DNA of 64,000 nucleotides from Rouxiella aceris (GCF_012933545.1 NZ_JAADJU010000014.1:1-64000), one strand, 5' to 3'. Positions 37,085-50,694 are shown, counted from the stretch's first letter. Numbers and translations are program-made. Notes: generated by a model from the letters alone, not told the origin.

Positions 37085-38773
37085 CTATTGGCTCAACGGG
37101 CTGACCACACCTTTGCTCATTTGCTGTTGCAGCGATTTGCCATCGGCAGCGGTGGCATGCAATGTGGCATTAATGGTGGGTTTAAAATCGATATTGGCCG
37201 GCATTTTACCCTGCAGGGTAAGTTGCAGATTGGCATTGCCTTGCAGCGGTAATTCCGGCCAGCCCCAGTTCTGCAAGACATTGGCTGGCACCGCTCGTCC
37301 GGTCATGGTCAGAGAAAAATCCCGCTGCGGCTGTTGGCTGACATTAGCAGTAGCCTCCAGCAATCCCTCTTTGGTAAAGGCACTCAGCTCGGTAATTTTC
37401 ACCGCATCACTGTTGGCTTCAAGCGCCAGTGAAGGGCGGCGAACATCATTTTTGTTAAAGGTGGCATCGCTGCCATTCAGGGTCAGTTTACCGTTCCATA
37501 TCCCCCACTGATGATTATGCGCCACCAGCAGATTGTTGCCGAGCCCTTCGAGCGCGGTCACCTGGAAAGGAAAATCAGGGGAAATATCGATGATCAGGTT
37601 CCGGTTTGCCGTGAGCTTGCTGATCGACACCTCAGACAGCCAGTCCGGCAAGGCGGTGACCCATAGCTGCCGCCAGTTTTGCGGCAGCGTATATTCCAGC
37701 GCGGCCACGCTAAGCTCGTCGAGATTCAGGCTGTGCGAGGCGCGGTCCCAGCGGCCACTGGTGCGCAGCAAGCCACCTTCCCAGCGCGAGCCAACCTGGC
37801 GAATGGCGATACCCTGTGGTGACAAATCCAGATTGACCACCGGGTCGATAAAATGCAGGTTGCCGTTAATCAGATCGGTGGCATTAAGCGAAAGCTGCCC
37901 GTCGGTACTTTGCCAGTCACCCTGTTGCAGGGTGACATCGGTGACCGTCAGATCCAGATCGCTGAACGCCCAGTTTTGTCCCTGCAGACGCGCATCAATC
38001 AGGTCCAGGCGCTTGATATCCACTTTCGGCAGTTTGACAAACTCCTGCCAAAAGCTCGCCAGAGTTTGCGAGGTTTGCAGTCTGACGTTGCTCAGTCGCA
38101 GGCTGTCCAGCGTCCAGCTACCGTCACTGCTGCGGCTGGCTTTACCGGTCAGTTGCCCGCGCGCCAGATCGGCACCGAAATTGGTCAGGTTAAGCTGCTG
38201 ATTATCGATACGTCCCTGGATCAATACATTGTCGGTAGGAATATCATCCAGCGTCAGGGTATCGGCACTGAGCTGGAACTGGGCATTGCTGCCCAGCACC
38301 GAAGTTTTTCCCGGCTGCCAGGGAGTAATACCGGCATTAACGTTTTTACCGTCCACTTTCCACTGTTCCAGATGACCACTCATGGCCATCTTGTTGAGTT
38401 GCAGCGTATTGGCCTGTAATGGAAGATTGAGTGCCGAGGGGGAAAGGCTCAGTGTGCCATTGACCAATACCACGCGATCAAAAAAGCGTGGGTCGGTAAT
38501 TTGATGCCAGCTCAGGTCGAGATCCACCTCACCGGCATCAAGGACGTCGGGCTGGTTTTTTTGCCCAAACTTTACCCCGGAAAGAGTAATACGGCTGGGC
38601 GTACTCCAGGTATGAGTCACCTGCTCAATGGTCAGGCGGTATTCACTGCGCTCGCTGATCCAGCGGCTAAGTGAGCTGGCTGCCCAGCGCGTTTGCAGCA
38701 AGACATACAAGATGACGATTGCCAGTACCAACAACAGGAGTATTGTCAGCAGAAGTTTACCGATAAATTTCAT
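37085..38773 (-). CDS. yicH: AsmA family protein YicH
   Basis: YicH is an AsmA-like protein anchored in the inner membrane by one N-terminal helix (KLLLTILLLLVLAIVILYVLL), with the rest in the periplasm. The family is connected to phospholipid transport between the membranes. The 562-residue length is close to E. coli (569), and the AsmA-type C-terminal domain ends in LQQQMSKGVVSPLSQ. The start at 38773 is preferred; upstream in-frame codons to 38848 have no family support. Confidence 0.91.
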   Translation of the reverse strand: MKFIGKLLLTILLLLVLAIVILYVLLQTRWAASSLSRWISERSEYRLTIEQVTHTWSTPSRITLSGVKFGQKNQPDVLDAGEVDLDLSWHQITDPRFFDRVVLVNGTLSLSPSALNLPLQANTLQLNKMAMSGHLEQWKVDGKNVNAGITPWQPGKTSVLGSNAQFQLSADTLTLDDIPTDNVLIQGRIDNQQLNLTNFGADLARGQLTGKASRSSDGSWTLDSLRLSNVRLQTSQTLASFWQEFVKLPKVDIKRLDLIDARLQGQNWAFSDLDLTVTDVTLQQGDWQSTDGQLSLNATDLINGNLHFIDPVVNLDLSPQGIAIRQVGSRWEGGLLRTSGRWDRASHSLNLDELSVAALEYTLPQNWRQLWVTALPDWLSEVSISKLTANRNLIIDISPDFPFQVTALEGLGNNLLVAHNHQWGIWNGKLTLNGSDATFNKNDVRRPSLALEANSDAVKITELSAFTKEGLLEATANVSQQPQRDFSLTMTGRAVPANVLQNWGWPELPLQGNANLQLTLQGKMPANIDFKPTINATLHATAADGKSLQQQMSKGVVSPLSQ

Positions 38774-38870
38774 CGTCTGAATCCATATCCGTTGGGTAAG
38801 TTGGAAAAGCGTACAACTGTTTATGCCGTAATCAGCAATCTTTCTCAATAGGTTAGCATGTAACAGACGA

Positions 38871-38906
38871 TAAAAAACGGCGGAGAACGCGTCTTTCCGC
38901 CGTTGA
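38871..38906 (-). terminator. xanP terminator
   Basis: AACGGCGGA and TCCGCCGTT pair around a 12-base loop; on the minus strand T6 follows. It lies between the xanP stop and the yicH start. Confidence 0.85.
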
Positions 38907-38947
38907 AGTTTACCGGATATGGTCGAATCGGGGATTTTTATCCGCGC

Positions 38948-40339
38948 TTACGGCTCGCGGGGAAAGACCAGATTAAGCACAATGGCCGTAATACCACCGG
39001 CGGCAATACCAGAGGAGAGCAAGGTTTTCAGCCAGTCCGGGGCAAACTGCAGGATCTGCGGTTGCTGTGATACCCCCATACCGACCGCCAATGACAAGGC
39101 CATAATCATAATCGCCCGGCGATTGAGACGCTCTCTGGAGACAATACGCACCCCGGATGCAGCAATGGTACCAAACATCACAATGGTCGCGCCGCCAAGT
39201 ACTGGCTCAGGAATATGCTGCACAAAACCGGCGACTGCCGGGAACAAACCCAGCACAATCAGCATTAATGCCACCACAAAACCCACGTAGCGACTGGCGA
39301 CGCCGGTCAGCTGGATCACGCCGTTATTCTGGCCAAAGCAGGAGTTGGGGAAGGTATTAAACACCGCAGACAGCATCGAGTTGAGGCCATTGGCCAGCAC
39401 ACCACCCTTGATGCGTTTCATATACAGCTGACCGCTAACTGGTTGCTCTGATACGTCAGAGGTCGCAGTGATATCGCCAATGGTTTCCAGAGAGGTGACC
39501 ATAAAGATCAGCATCAGGGGGATCAGCAGATTCCAGTCAAAACCCAGCCCGTAATAGAGCGGCGTCGGGATGGTAATCAAATGCCCGGAAGTGGCAGGAC
39601 TTAGTGTCGGCAGCATACCCATTGCCCAGGCCACCACATAACCTACTGCCATGGCGATCACCAGTGAGGCGACGCGCAGATAGGGGTTGCGCTGGCGGTT
39701 AAGGGCAATAATCACCACCAGAACCACAGCGGCGAGCAGCAGATTCTTCGGTGAACCAAAGGTGTGGTTGCTCATGGCGGCATAGCCACCGCCGATAGAG
39801 GTCAGGCCGACCTGGATCAGCGACAGGCCAATAATCATCACCACAATACCGGAAACCAGTGGAGTAATGATGCGCTGTGCCAGGTGCAGTACGCGCGACA
39901 ACAGGATTTCGGTGCAGGATGCCACCATCAGGGTACCAAACAGCGCTGCCATCATGGTTGGCACATCGGCGCCGCCATTTTTCAGCGCCATTCCGCCCAT
40001 AATCAGTGGAGCAACAAAGTTGAAACTGGTGCCCTGGATAGATAACAGCCCGGAACCGATCGGTCCCCAGGTTTTGATTTGCAGAATGGACGCCAGGCCC
40101 GAGGCAAACAAAGACATGCTGATAATGTGTTGGGTATCTTGTTGCGGTAAACCTAACGCCTGACAAATCAGCAGTGCGGGGGTGATCACCGCAACAAACA
40201 TCGCCAGTAAGTGCTGACAGGCGGCAAACAGTGTCTGTGGCAGCGGTGGACGGTCTTCTAATCGATAAATCAATTCACTGCTACGTGTTGGTTCTGATGA
40301 TTGGCGCAGTGTCTCTGGCACGGCGGATCCTGTGGTCAT
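38948..40339 (-). CDS. xanP: Xanthine:proton symporter XanP
   Basis: XanP takes up xanthine with protons (NCS2/NAT family). The 463-residue protein (E. coli 463) has about 12-14 membrane helices, the N-terminal [17 protein letters not shown], the conserved [16 protein letters not shown] and the NAT signature [17 protein letters not shown]. The start at 40339 matches the E. coli N terminus; the frame stays open upstream to 40444 without support. Confidence 0.94.
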   Translation of the reverse strand: MTTGSAVPETLRQSSEPTRSSELIYRLEDRPPLPQTLFAACQHLLAMFVAVITPALLICQALGLPQQDTQHIISMSLFASGLASILQIKTWGPIGSGLLSIQGTSFNFVAPLIMGGMALKNGGADVPTMMAALFGTLMVASCTEILLSRVLHLAQRIITPLVSGIVVMIIGLSLIQVGLTSIGGGYAAMSNHTFGSPKNLLLAAVVLVVIIALNRQRNPYLRVASLVIAMAVGYVVAWAMGMLPTLSPATSGHLITIPTPLYYGLGFDWNLLIPLMLIFMVTSLETIGDITATSDVSEQPVSGQLYMKRIKGGVLANGLNSMLSAVFNTFPNSCFGQNNGVIQLTGVASRYVGFVVALMLIVLGLFPAVAGFVQHIPEPVLGGATIVMFGTIAASGVRIVSRERLNRRAIMIMALSLAVGMGVSQQPQILQFAPDWLKTLLSSGIAAGGITAIVLNLVFPREP

Positions 40340-40572
40340 TTTTGGCACCCTAAGCGGCAAAGCGGGCATTTTTAATGATATTGACAATAAAAGCAATCGT
40401 TTGCCATTGGCATTTTTATTGGTCATTACGCACAAAACCAGCATTTTAATGCTATTTCCCTTGATTCTATGGGGAGATCTATCTTTTAATTCCGTTTCCT
40501 GGAGATTTTATTAAAAGTAAAAATTTTTAATCTACTAATTTTCTTGGATATTTTTTGATATGGAGTTCTTTA

Positions 40573-41787
40573 ATGATACACCTCGATACCTACGGCACGT
40601 TGGTTGCCGCTACCCTGGTCCTGCTACTGGGCCGTAAGCTGGTAAAATCCGTTTCTTTCCTCGAAAAGTACACCATTCCCGAGCCGGTGGCGGGCGGTTT
40701 GCTGGTGGCACTGGTCTTGCTGCTGCTCAATCAGCTGTTTCACTGGGAAATCACTTTTGACCTCTCTCTGCGCGAACCCTTGATGCTGGCTTTTTTCGCC
40801 ACTATCGGTCTGAACGCCAATCTGGCCAGCCTGCGCGCTGGCGGCAAATCGCTGGTGATGCTGCTGCTGGTGGTCCTCGGTCTGCTATTGTTGCAAAACG
40901 CCATCGGCCTGGGCATGGCCAAAATCTTGGGTATCGATCCGCTGATGGGCCTGTTGGCCGGGTCTATTACCCTATCAGGAGGACACGGCACCGGCGCTGC
41001 CTGGAGCAAAGTGTTTAGCGAGCGCTACGGATTTGAGAGTGCCACAGAAGTGGCAATGGCCTGTGCCACTTTTGGTCTGGTATTGGGTGGCCTGATTGGC
41101 GGGCCGGTGGCGCGTTATCTGGTCAGACACTCGGCCACCCCAAACGGTACCCCCGACGATTTGCAGGATCCCAGCGCCTTTGAAAAACCGACTGTCGGTC
41201 GCATGATCACTCCGCTGGTGCTGGTCGAAACGCTGGCGCTGATCGCCATCTGTCTGAGTGCCGGCAGTCATATTGCACGGCAGCTCTCCGGCACCGCTTT
41301 TGAATTGCCGACCTTTGTCTGCGTACTGTTTGTCGGCGTGATATTAAGTAACCTGCTGGCATGGTTGGGTTTTTACCGCGTATTTGATCGCGCTGTGTCC
41401 ATATTGGGTAACGTCAGTTTGTCACTTTTTCTGGCAATGGCGTTGATGAGTCTGAAACTGTGGGAAATGGCCGCGCTGGCGCTGCCGATGATGGCGATTT
41501 TGCTGGTGCAAACGCTGGTCATGGCGCTGTATGCCATTTTTGTGACCTATCGTCTGATGGGCAAAAATTACGATGCGGCGGTATTGGCGGCGGGTCACTG
41601 CGGATTTGGACTGGGAGCTACGCCGACGGCTATCGCCAATATGCAGGCGATCACCAGCCGTTTCGGGCCTTCGCATCTGGCATTTTTGGTGGTGCCAATG
41701 GTCGGCGCGTTCTTTATTGATATCGCCAATGCCATTGTGATTAAGCTTTATTTATTGTTGCCGGTATTTCCTGCGCTGATGGGCTAA
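40573..41787 (+). CDS. gltS: Sodium/glutamate symporter GltS
   Basis: GltS imports glutamate with sodium. The 404-residue inner-membrane protein (E. coli 401) has two inverted repeats of membrane helices with the two GGHGT-like pore loops (TLSGGHGTGAAW and AGHCGFGLGATPTAIANM). The start at 40573 is preferred to an in-frame ATG at 40555 because GGAG lies 8 bases before it and it matches E. coli. It converges on recG with only 25 bases between. Confidence 0.95.
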   Translation: MIHLDTYGTLVAATLVLLLGRKLVKSVSFLEKYTIPEPVAGGLLVALVLLLLNQLFHWEITFDLSLREPLMLAFFATIGLNANLASLRAGGKSLVMLLLVVLGLLLLQNAIGLGMAKILGIDPLMGLLAGSITLSGGHGTGAAWSKVFSERYGFESATEVAMACATFGLVLGGLIGGPVARYLVRHSATPNGTPDDLQDPSAFEKPTVGRMITPLVLVETLALIAICLSAGSHIARQLSGTAFELPTFVCVLFVGVILSNLLAWLGFYRVFDRAVSILGNVSLSLFLAMALMSLKLWEMAALALPMMAILLVQTLVMALYAIFVTYRLMGKNYDAAVLAAGHCGFGLGATPTAIANMQAITSRFGPSHLAFLVVPMVGAFFIDIANAIVIKLYLLLPVFPALMG

Positions 41788-41812
41788 CGGGCCGGTTTGT
41801 GGTCAGGCGGGA

Positions 41813-43894
41813 TCAGGCATTGGTATAGCGTGCGCGCTCGGGCAGCCAACGTTCAATCAATGCCCGGGCATGCTCCGGGTACTGTTGTTGCAGATGGCGG
41901 GCAATGCGCTGTACGTCGGGGATCATTGCCTGGTCGCGCAGCAGATCGGCGACTTTAAATTCGGCGCTACCGGTCTGGCGGGTGCCGAGCAGTTCGCCGG
42001 GGCCGCGAATTTCCAGATCCTGCTGGGCAATAACAAAGCCATCATTGCTGTCGCGCAGGACTTGCAGACGCTTTTGCGCCGTTTTGCTCAGCGGGGTTTT
42101 ATATAACAGCACGCAGTGCGAAGCGACAGCGCCACGGCCAACGCGGCCACGCAACTGATGCAACTGCGCCAGACCCAGTCGCTCCGGGTTCTCGATAATC
42201 ATCAGGCTGGCATTGGGCACGTCGACACCAACTTCGATCACCGTGGTGGCTACCAGCAGTTGGATCTCTCCCTGCTTAAAGGCCTGCATCACCGCCTGTT
42301 TCTCTTGCGCTTTCATGCGGCCATGAACCAGACCAATATTTAAATCTGGCAACGCCTCTTTCAGCCCTTGCCAGGTGGCTTCTGCCGCCTGCGCCTCGAG
42401 CATTTCCGACTCTTCAATCAGGGTGCAGACCCAGTAGGCCTGACGATTTTCTTCCTGGCAGGCACTTTTAACCCGTTGGATAATATCGCTGCGCCGGGTG
42501 TCAGGGATGGCCACGGTAGTCACCGGCGTACGACCCGGGGGCAGTTCATCGATCACCGAGGTATCGAGATCGGCATAGGCGGTCATTGCCAGGGTGCGCG
42601 GGATTGGGGTGGCGGTCATAATCAGCTGATGCGGATGAAACCCCTGCTGCTTGCCCTTTTCCCACAGCGCCAGACGCTGGTGGACACCAAAGCGATGCTG
42701 TTCGTCGATAATCACCAATGCCAGGGCGGAGAACTGGATCTGCTCCTGAAAGATGGCATGGGTGCCTACCACCATCGATACCTGACCACTGGCGATAGCT
42801 TCTTGTTGTGCCAGACGCGCTTTGCCTTTTTGTTTCCCCGCCAGCCAGCCCACCTGAATACCCAGCGGCTCAAACCATTGGCGGAAGTTATTGGCATGTT
42901 GTTCTGCCAACAGCTCGGTGGGGGCCATTAACCCGACCTGCTTTCCTTGCGCAATGGCACATAAAGCGGCGAGGGCGGCGACCAGGGTTTTACCCGAGCC
43001 AACATCACCTTGAACCAGACGCATCATGGGAAAGGGCTTGGCGAGATCTTGTTCAATCTCGGCAACTACCCGCTGCTGTGCACCGGTGGGACTAAAGGGC
43101 AACAAGGCGAGAAATGACTGAATCAAATCCGGGTTGGTAACCAGCGGCAAGGCCTTATAGCTTTGCGTTCCCGCCCGCACGGCGAGCATGCTCAGGTTAT
43201 GCGCCAGCAACTCTTCCATAATCAGACGGCGCTGTGCCGGATGCTGGCCTTTTTCCAGGTCAGCAAGCTGCATATCGGGAGGCGGGCGGTGTAACAGATG
43301 CAAGGCCTGAGACAGCGGCATCAGCGAACGGCTAAGTTCTTCCGGCAGCAGCTCGGCAATGGGCTGACTATCAAGCAGCGCCAATGCCTGATCGGTCAGT
43401 TTGCGCAGCGTTGCCTGGCGGATCCCTTCGGTGGTCGGATAGACCGGCGTCAGCGACTCCTGCAATACCACTTCGCTGTTTTCCCCCTGAATGCGGTATT
43501 CAGGATGGATAATCTCCGCGCCGTGGGTGCCGCGTTTGATTTCACCATAGGCGGTCACCCGACGACCGGTCGCCAGGCTGTTTTTCATGGCAGCACTAAA
43601 GTTAAAAAAGCGCAGCGTTACTATGCCGGTGCCATCGCTAATCTGGCAGGTCAGCATACGTCGACGACCAAAACTGATGTCAGTACGCAGCACCTCGCCT
43701 TCTACCGTGGCAAAAATGGCGGGCAATAAATCGTTGATGGCGTAAAGGCGGGTGCGGTCTTCATAGCGCAGCGGCAAATGCAGCAGCAGATCCTGGATGG
43801 TTTCGAGCCCAATTTTTGCCAGCTTTTCTGCCTGACTTGCGCCAACGCCCGTCAGTGAGGTAAGCGGAACGGCATCGAGCAGGCGGCCCTTCAT
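41813..43894 (-). CDS. recG: ATP-dependent DNA helicase RecG
   Basis: RecG remodels stalled replication forks and branched DNA. The 693-residue protein (E. coli 693) has an N-terminal wedge/OB domain (LTCQISDGTGIVTLRFFNF), Walker A QGDVGSGKT, the DEQH box VIIDEQHRFG, motif III TATPIPRT, motif VI QLRGRVGRG and the TRG-type C terminus. Start 43894 gives MKGRLLDAVPL as in E. coli and overlaps trmH by 4 bases. Confidence 0.97.
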   Translation of the reverse strand: MKGRLLDAVPLTSLTGVGASQAEKLAKIGLETIQDLLLHLPLRYEDRTRLYAINDLLPAIFATVEGEVLRTDISFGRRRMLTCQISDGTGIVTLRFFNFSAAMKNSLATGRRVTAYGEIKRGTHGAEIIHPEYRIQGENSEVVLQESLTPVYPTTEGIRQATLRKLTDQALALLDSQPIAELLPEELSRSLMPLSQALHLLHRPPPDMQLADLEKGQHPAQRRLIMEELLAHNLSMLAVRAGTQSYKALPLVTNPDLIQSFLALLPFSPTGAQQRVVAEIEQDLAKPFPMMRLVQGDVGSGKTLVAALAALCAIAQGKQVGLMAPTELLAEQHANNFRQWFEPLGIQVGWLAGKQKGKARLAQQEAIASGQVSMVVGTHAIFQEQIQFSALALVIIDEQHRFGVHQRLALWEKGKQQGFHPHQLIMTATPIPRTLAMTAYADLDTSVIDELPPGRTPVTTVAIPDTRRSDIIQRVKSACQEENRQAYWVCTLIEESEMLEAQAAEATWQGLKEALPDLNIGLVHGRMKAQEKQAVMQAFKQGEIQLLVATTVIEVGVDVPNASLMIIENPERLGLAQLHQLRGRVGRGAVASHCVLLYKTPLSKTAQKRLQVLRDSNDGFVIAQQDLEIRGPGELLGTRQTGSAEFKVADLLRDQAMIPDVQRIARHLQQQYPEHARALIERWLPERARYTNA

Positions 43895-44586
43895 CTGGCA
43901 ACCGTCATTTGCATGGCGGCCCACCAGGCGTCATCGGCGACAATGTTGCCACCGTCATCAATAAAGGGGCGCGGCAGTTTTTTACGCTGGGCAACGTTAG
44001 CCAGGACCGGATAGCCGCCTTCAAACAGCAGCCGCTGCTGCTCTTTTTCTTTAAGCAGACTGGTTTTTCGCTGATACATGCCGGCATTTTGACGCTGACG
44101 CTGGGCTTCATACAAAATCAGCGCAGAGGCTACCGACACGTTGAGTGATTGCACCATACCGACCATCGGGATCACGATATCACTGTCGGCGAGAGCAAGG
44201 GCTTCGGGGGTAATTCCGGTTTTTTCCTGACCCAGCAGAATACAGGTCGGGCGCGTGTAGTCGATAGTGCGAAAATCTACCGCTTTTTCCGACAGATTGG
44301 TGGCCAGCACCTGCATGCCCATCGCCTTCATTTTGGCAACGGCGTCCTGAATTGTTTTATGCGTTTTAACTTGAACCCAGCTATTGCTGCCTGCGGCAAA
44401 AGATCCCTGGGTTTTCATCCGGCTGCTTGGCCAGACGGCATGGACTTCATGGACGCCAACGGCATCGGCGGTGCGGATCACCGCCGAAACGTTATGCGGT
44501 TTGTGAACCTGCTCCATACACAGAGTCAGGTCCGGCTGGCGGGCTGCCAGCATCTCGCGTATGCGCGCATAACGTTCGGGGGTCAT
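43891..44586 (-). CDS. trmH: tRNA (Gm18) 2'-O-methyltransferase TrmH (SpoU)
   Basis: TrmH methylates the ribose of G18 in tRNA. The 231-residue SPOUT protein (E. coli 229) has motif 1 HNVSAVIRTADAVG, motif 2 LLGQEKTGIT and motif 3 MVQSLNVSVASALILYE forming the knotted SAM site. It lies between spoT (3 bases) and recG (4-base overlap) in one operon. Confidence 0.96.
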   Translation of the reverse strand: MTPERYARIREMLAARQPDLTLCMEQVHKPHNVSAVIRTADAVGVHEVHAVWPSSRMKTQGSFAAGSNSWVQVKTHKTIQDAVAKMKAMGMQVLATNLSEKAVDFRTIDYTRPTCILLGQEKTGITPEALALADSDIVIPMVGMVQSLNVSVASALILYEAQRQRQNAGMYQRKTSLLKEKEQQRLLFEGGYPVLANVAQRKKLPRPFIDDGGNIVADDAWWAAMQMTVAR

Positions 44587-44589
44587 CGA

Positions 44590-46698
44590 TCAGTTTCTAT
44601 TACGCGTGACTTTAATAACGTCCGGCATAATGCGAATTTTACGCATGATATTGGCCAGATGAACGCGGTCGCGGGTGCTCAGGCGAATAACCGCACTGTA
44701 GACACGACCGTCTTTTTCTTCGCTGCTCATACTCTGAATATTTGACTGTGCCGCATTGATCGCCGCCGTCAGATTGGCCAGTCCACCCTGATGGTTGAAC
44801 ATATCCACTTTGATTTCAGCGACAAATTCCTGCTCGGGATCCTGATTGTCCCACTCGACAGCCATAAACTTCTCTGGCTCTTTCTGGTAACCACGGATAT
44901 TACGGCAGGACTCATGGTGCACCACCAGGCCTTTACCCGGACTAACGTGGGCAATAATGGGGTCACCGGGGATTGGACGACAGCATTTTGCAAAGGTGAT
45001 CAGCACGCCTTCGGCGCCTTTAATCGGCAGATTGCGTGAACCTGACGACGCCATGCTGGATTGGTCGCCCATCAGATTTTTAGCTACCACCAGGCTCATG
45101 GCATTGCCGAGGCCAATTTCGGCCAGCAGATCGTCCATTGCGCCGAGCTTCATGCGATCGAGTTCTTTCTTGATATTTTCCGGCGGCAGGTCGCTTAACT
45201 TGCGGCCACTGCCCAGGGCGTGATTAAGCAGACGACGACCCAGGGAAACAGAATCATCACGCTTGAGGTTTTTCAGCATCTGGCGGATTTTGGCCCGCGC
45301 TCTTGAACTGACCACAAAGTTTAACCAGGCGGCATTTGGACGTGCGCCGGGTGCGGTGATAATTTCGATGGTCTGACCGCTGTTGAGAGGCTGTGACAGC
45401 GGGTAAGGCTGACGGTCGACGCGGGCACCAACGCAGGCATGACCGATATCGGTATGCACCGCATAAGCAAAGTCCACCGGCGTGGCACCAGCAGGCAGCT
45501 CAACGATGCGACCTTCCGGAGTAAAGACGTAGATCTCATCAGGGAAGAGATCGGATTTTACGCTCTCGATAAATTCGAACGAGTTACCGGCACTTTGTTG
45601 TAGCTCGAGCAGACTCTGCAACCAGCGCTGGGCGCGAATTTGTGCCGTGGTACTGTTGCTCTCGCCATTCTCTTTATATGCCCAGTGGGCGGCAACACCC
45701 ATCTCTGCCATCTGATCCATATCTTCAGTGCGAATCTGGACTTCAACCGGTACCCCGTGGGGGCCGATTAACGAGGTGTGCAGCGATTGATAGCCGTTGG
45801 CTTTGGGAATGGCAATATAGTCTTTGACCCGACCAGGGCGCGGCTTGTAAAGGCTGTGCGCCTGCCCGAGAACGCGATAACAGGTATCGAGTTCTTTGAC
45901 GATCACCCTAAAGGCGTAAATATCCATTATTGAATGGAAGCGCTGTTCTTTCAGGTGCATCTTGCAGTAAATCGAGTACAGATGTTTTTCGCGCCCGCTG
46001 ACCCGGCACTGAATGCCCGCTTCGGTCAGCCGTCCTTCAATCTCGGAAAGGATTTTCTGGATCATCTCTTTGCGATTACCGCGCGCGGCTTTCACCACTT
46101 CTTTGATGACGCGATAGCGATTGGGATAAAGCGCTTCAAAACCCAGCTCTTCCAGCTCGGTCTTGAGATGATGAATACCCAGCCGGTGTGCCAGAGGACT
46201 GTAAATTTCCAGCGTTTCACGGGCAATGCGACGACGTTTGTCCGGGCGCAGAGAGCCCAGGGTGCGCATATTATGGGTACGGTCCGCCAGTTTGATCAGA
46301 ATGACGCGGATGTCTTGCACCATCGCCATAATCATTTTGCGGAAGTTTTCCGCCTGGGCTTCTTTCTTGTCGCGGAACTTGAGCTTGTCGAGCTTTGAAA
46401 CGCCTTCAACCAATTCGGCAACGGTTTTACCAAACAACTGCTCCATGTCCTGGTAAGTGGCCGGTGTATCCTCGATGACATCATGCAGCAGCGCGGCCAT
46501 CAGCGTTTCATGGTCGAGTCGCATTTCAGCCAGAATACAGGCCACGGCAACCGGGTGAGTGATATAAGGTTCGCCACTCGAACGTGTCTGCCCCTCGTGC
46601 GCGTCCCGCGCAACGAGGTATGCCTGCACGAGGCGCTTGATTTGCTCCTCTGGCAGGTATTTTTGAATCAGCTGATTCAGGCTTTCAAAGATGTACAA
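44590..46698 (-). CDS. spoT: Bifunctional (p)ppGpp synthase/hydrolase SpoT
   Basis: SpoT balances the alarmone (p)ppGpp, mainly by hydrolysis. The 702-residue protein (E. coli 702) has the hydrolase HD motif LLHDVIEDT near residue 69, a synthetase-like domain (RVKDYIAIPKANGYQSLHT), a TGS domain (VFTPEGRIVELPAGATPVD) and a C-terminal ACT domain. It follows rpoZ by 19 bases. Confidence 0.97.
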   Translation of the reverse strand: MYIFESLNQLIQKYLPEEQIKRLVQAYLVARDAHEGQTRSSGEPYITHPVAVACILAEMRLDHETLMAALLHDVIEDTPATYQDMEQLFGKTVAELVEGVSKLDKLKFRDKKEAQAENFRKMIMAMVQDIRVILIKLADRTHNMRTLGSLRPDKRRRIARETLEIYSPLAHRLGIHHLKTELEELGFEALYPNRYRVIKEVVKAARGNRKEMIQKILSEIEGRLTEAGIQCRVSGREKHLYSIYCKMHLKEQRFHSIMDIYAFRVIVKELDTCYRVLGQAHSLYKPRPGRVKDYIAIPKANGYQSLHTSLIGPHGVPVEVQIRTEDMDQMAEMGVAAHWAYKENGESNSTTAQIRAQRWLQSLLELQQSAGNSFEFIESVKSDLFPDEIYVFTPEGRIVELPAGATPVDFAYAVHTDIGHACVGARVDRQPYPLSQPLNSGQTIEIITAPGARPNAAWLNFVVSSRARAKIRQMLKNLKRDDSVSLGRRLLNHALGSGRKLSDLPPENIKKELDRMKLGAMDDLLAEIGLGNAMSLVVAKNLMGDQSSMASSGSRNLPIKGAEGVLITFAKCCRPIPGDPIIAHVSPGKGLVVHHESCRNIRGYQKEPEKFMAVEWDNQDPEQEFVAEIKVDMFNHQGGLANLTAAINAAQSNIQSMSSEEKDGRVYSAVIRLSTRDRVHLANIMRKIRIMPDVIKVTRNRN

Positions 46699-46717
46699 GT
46701 TTGACCCGCCAGGTTAA

Positions 46718-46993
46718 TTAACGACGGCCTTCGGCGATAGCGGTGACCGCTTGGATTTCGGCGGCTTCTTGCTCTTGTTGTTCCTGACGATCGCGTACGT
46801 CGAGGATCTGATTGGTGATCAGGCCTTCTTCGATTTCGCGCAGGGCGATAACGGTGACTTTGTCGTTTTCTTCAGCGACCAGTGGATCTTTACCACCAGA
46901 TTGCAGCTGGCGTGCGCGACGAGCAGCCACCAACACCAGGTCAAAACGGTTACCAATTTTTTCTACAGCGTCTTGAACAGTTACGCGTGCCAT
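46718..46993 (-). CDS. rpoZ: RNA polymerase omega subunit
   Basis: Omega binds the beta' subunit and helps core assembly; it is also part of a ppGpp site. The 91-residue protein is nearly the same as E. coli ([21 protein letters not shown], then RARQLQSGG). It sits between gmk (54 bases) and spoT. Confidence 0.97.
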   Translation of the reverse strand: MARVTVQDAVEKIGNRFDLVLVAARRARQLQSGGKDPLVAEENDKVTVIALREIEEGLITNQILDVRDRQEQQEQEAAEIQAVTAIAEGRR

Positions 46994-47047
46994 ATATGTG
47001 CTACTCCACAGGGTGACGAAAGACTGGGCATAATACTGAAAGTGTCT

Positions 47048-47680
<633 letters not shown>

Positions 47681-47926
47681 TCAGCTGATTGGGTTGAAAT
47701 GAGATACAGAAGAGTGATCTTCGGCACAGTATACACGTTCACCGCTTTCGGTGCAGCGTTCACACGCATTTCAACGCAAGTAATCACCAGAAAATAGTGG
47801 CAAGTAACTTTTTTGCGGGATGGATTCCATTTAAAAATGACAATTTGTTTAGTGGGATAATAAAGTGCTGCGGTTTCTCCCGGCTGTGCGCATTACGTCT
47901 GGCAGAGCAAAAGGAAAATGCGTTGA

Positions 47927-49645
<1,719 letters not shown>

Positions 49646-49727
49646 CCAGCGCTTTGCCGACGATGACAAGATACTCCTCGGCAGAGGGGCAGAGAACCCA
49701 TGGCCGTCCAGCACCAAAAGCACGGGG

Positions 49728-50348
49728 TTAATGATGATCCGAGTCGGGGTAGTGGAACACCGGTAAGCCAAGTTTAAAGCGCAGGGCGATAAGTCGGGCA
49801 ATAAAACCTGCCAGCAGGGTGACAATCACCACCATATTTTGTGGCAAGGAGAAGTATTGCAACGTGATATATAGCCAGGCGGCGGCAAATGAGATCCCGC
49901 CATAAATCTCTTTCTGAAACACCAGCGGAATTTGATTGCACAGCATATCGCGCAGTACGCCGCCAAAGACGCCGGTAATCACTGCGGAAATAGAGGCAAT
50001 CAAGGGCGGGTGGCCCATATCCAGGGCAATTTGGGTACCGATAATGGAAAATACCACCAGCCCCAGCGCATCCAGTACCAGAAACAGTTTACGTAAATGC
50101 CGCATCAGCGGGGCCAACCAGGTGGTCAGGATCGCCGCCGCTGCCACAATAAGAATATATTGCGGATGTTTTACCCAACCTAGCGGATAGTGGCCTAGCA
50201 CCATATCTCGCACGGTCCCACCGCCTATTGCCGTAGCCGAGGCAATAATAATTACCCCAAACACATCCATTTTCCGGCGACCCGCCGCCAGTGCGCCGGT
50301 CATGGCTTCTGCGGTAATACCAATAATATAAAGAACAGTGAGCAACAT
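49728..50348 (-). CDS. yicG: TRIC cation channel family protein YicG
   Basis: The 206-residue inner-membrane protein (E. coli 205) has seven helices as two repeats of three plus one. The repeats are marked by [19 protein letters not shown] and [16 protein letters not shown]. Prokaryotic TRIC homologues conduct monovalent cations and possibly glycine. The start at 50348 matches the E. coli N terminus; longer in-frame versions to 50444 are unlikely. The stretch 50349-50694 up to tetR is AT-rich and shows no gene. Confidence 0.92.
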   Translation of the reverse strand: MLLTVLYIIGITAEAMTGALAAGRRKMDVFGVIIIASATAIGGGTVRDMVLGHYPLGWVKHPQYILIVAAAAILTTWLAPLMRHLRKLFLVLDALGLVVFSIIGTQIALDMGHPPLIASISAVITGVFGGVLRDMLCNQIPLVFQKEIYGGISFAAAWLYITLQYFSLPQNMVVIVTLLAGFIARLIALRFKLGLPVFHYPDSDHH

Positions 50349-50694
50349 AAGATTTCGCCAGTCGAGAATGCAAAGAGATTTACTGACTATAGGGTAGTGA
50401 CCTTTGCTTAGCGTCTCGACTGAGTTTTTCTTTTGGCAAGGCAATCGAATTAGTTAATCTTATCTTGTCATGCTGTATATAGTGCATTTTAGCCTAATTT
50501 TTTCATCATGCTTTCTGTATTCACATTAGATTAAATAAAGTGAATATGTTGAAGGGTGTTGGCTGATAATGACGTTTTTTAAGGGATTAAACGAAAATTA
50601 AGTATACTTGCTTGGTTACGAGTGTGTATATTCGTCACCTGTTAACCGCTGATGCAGCGACCAACATTTTTATTTTTTTGTCCAGGAGCACAGC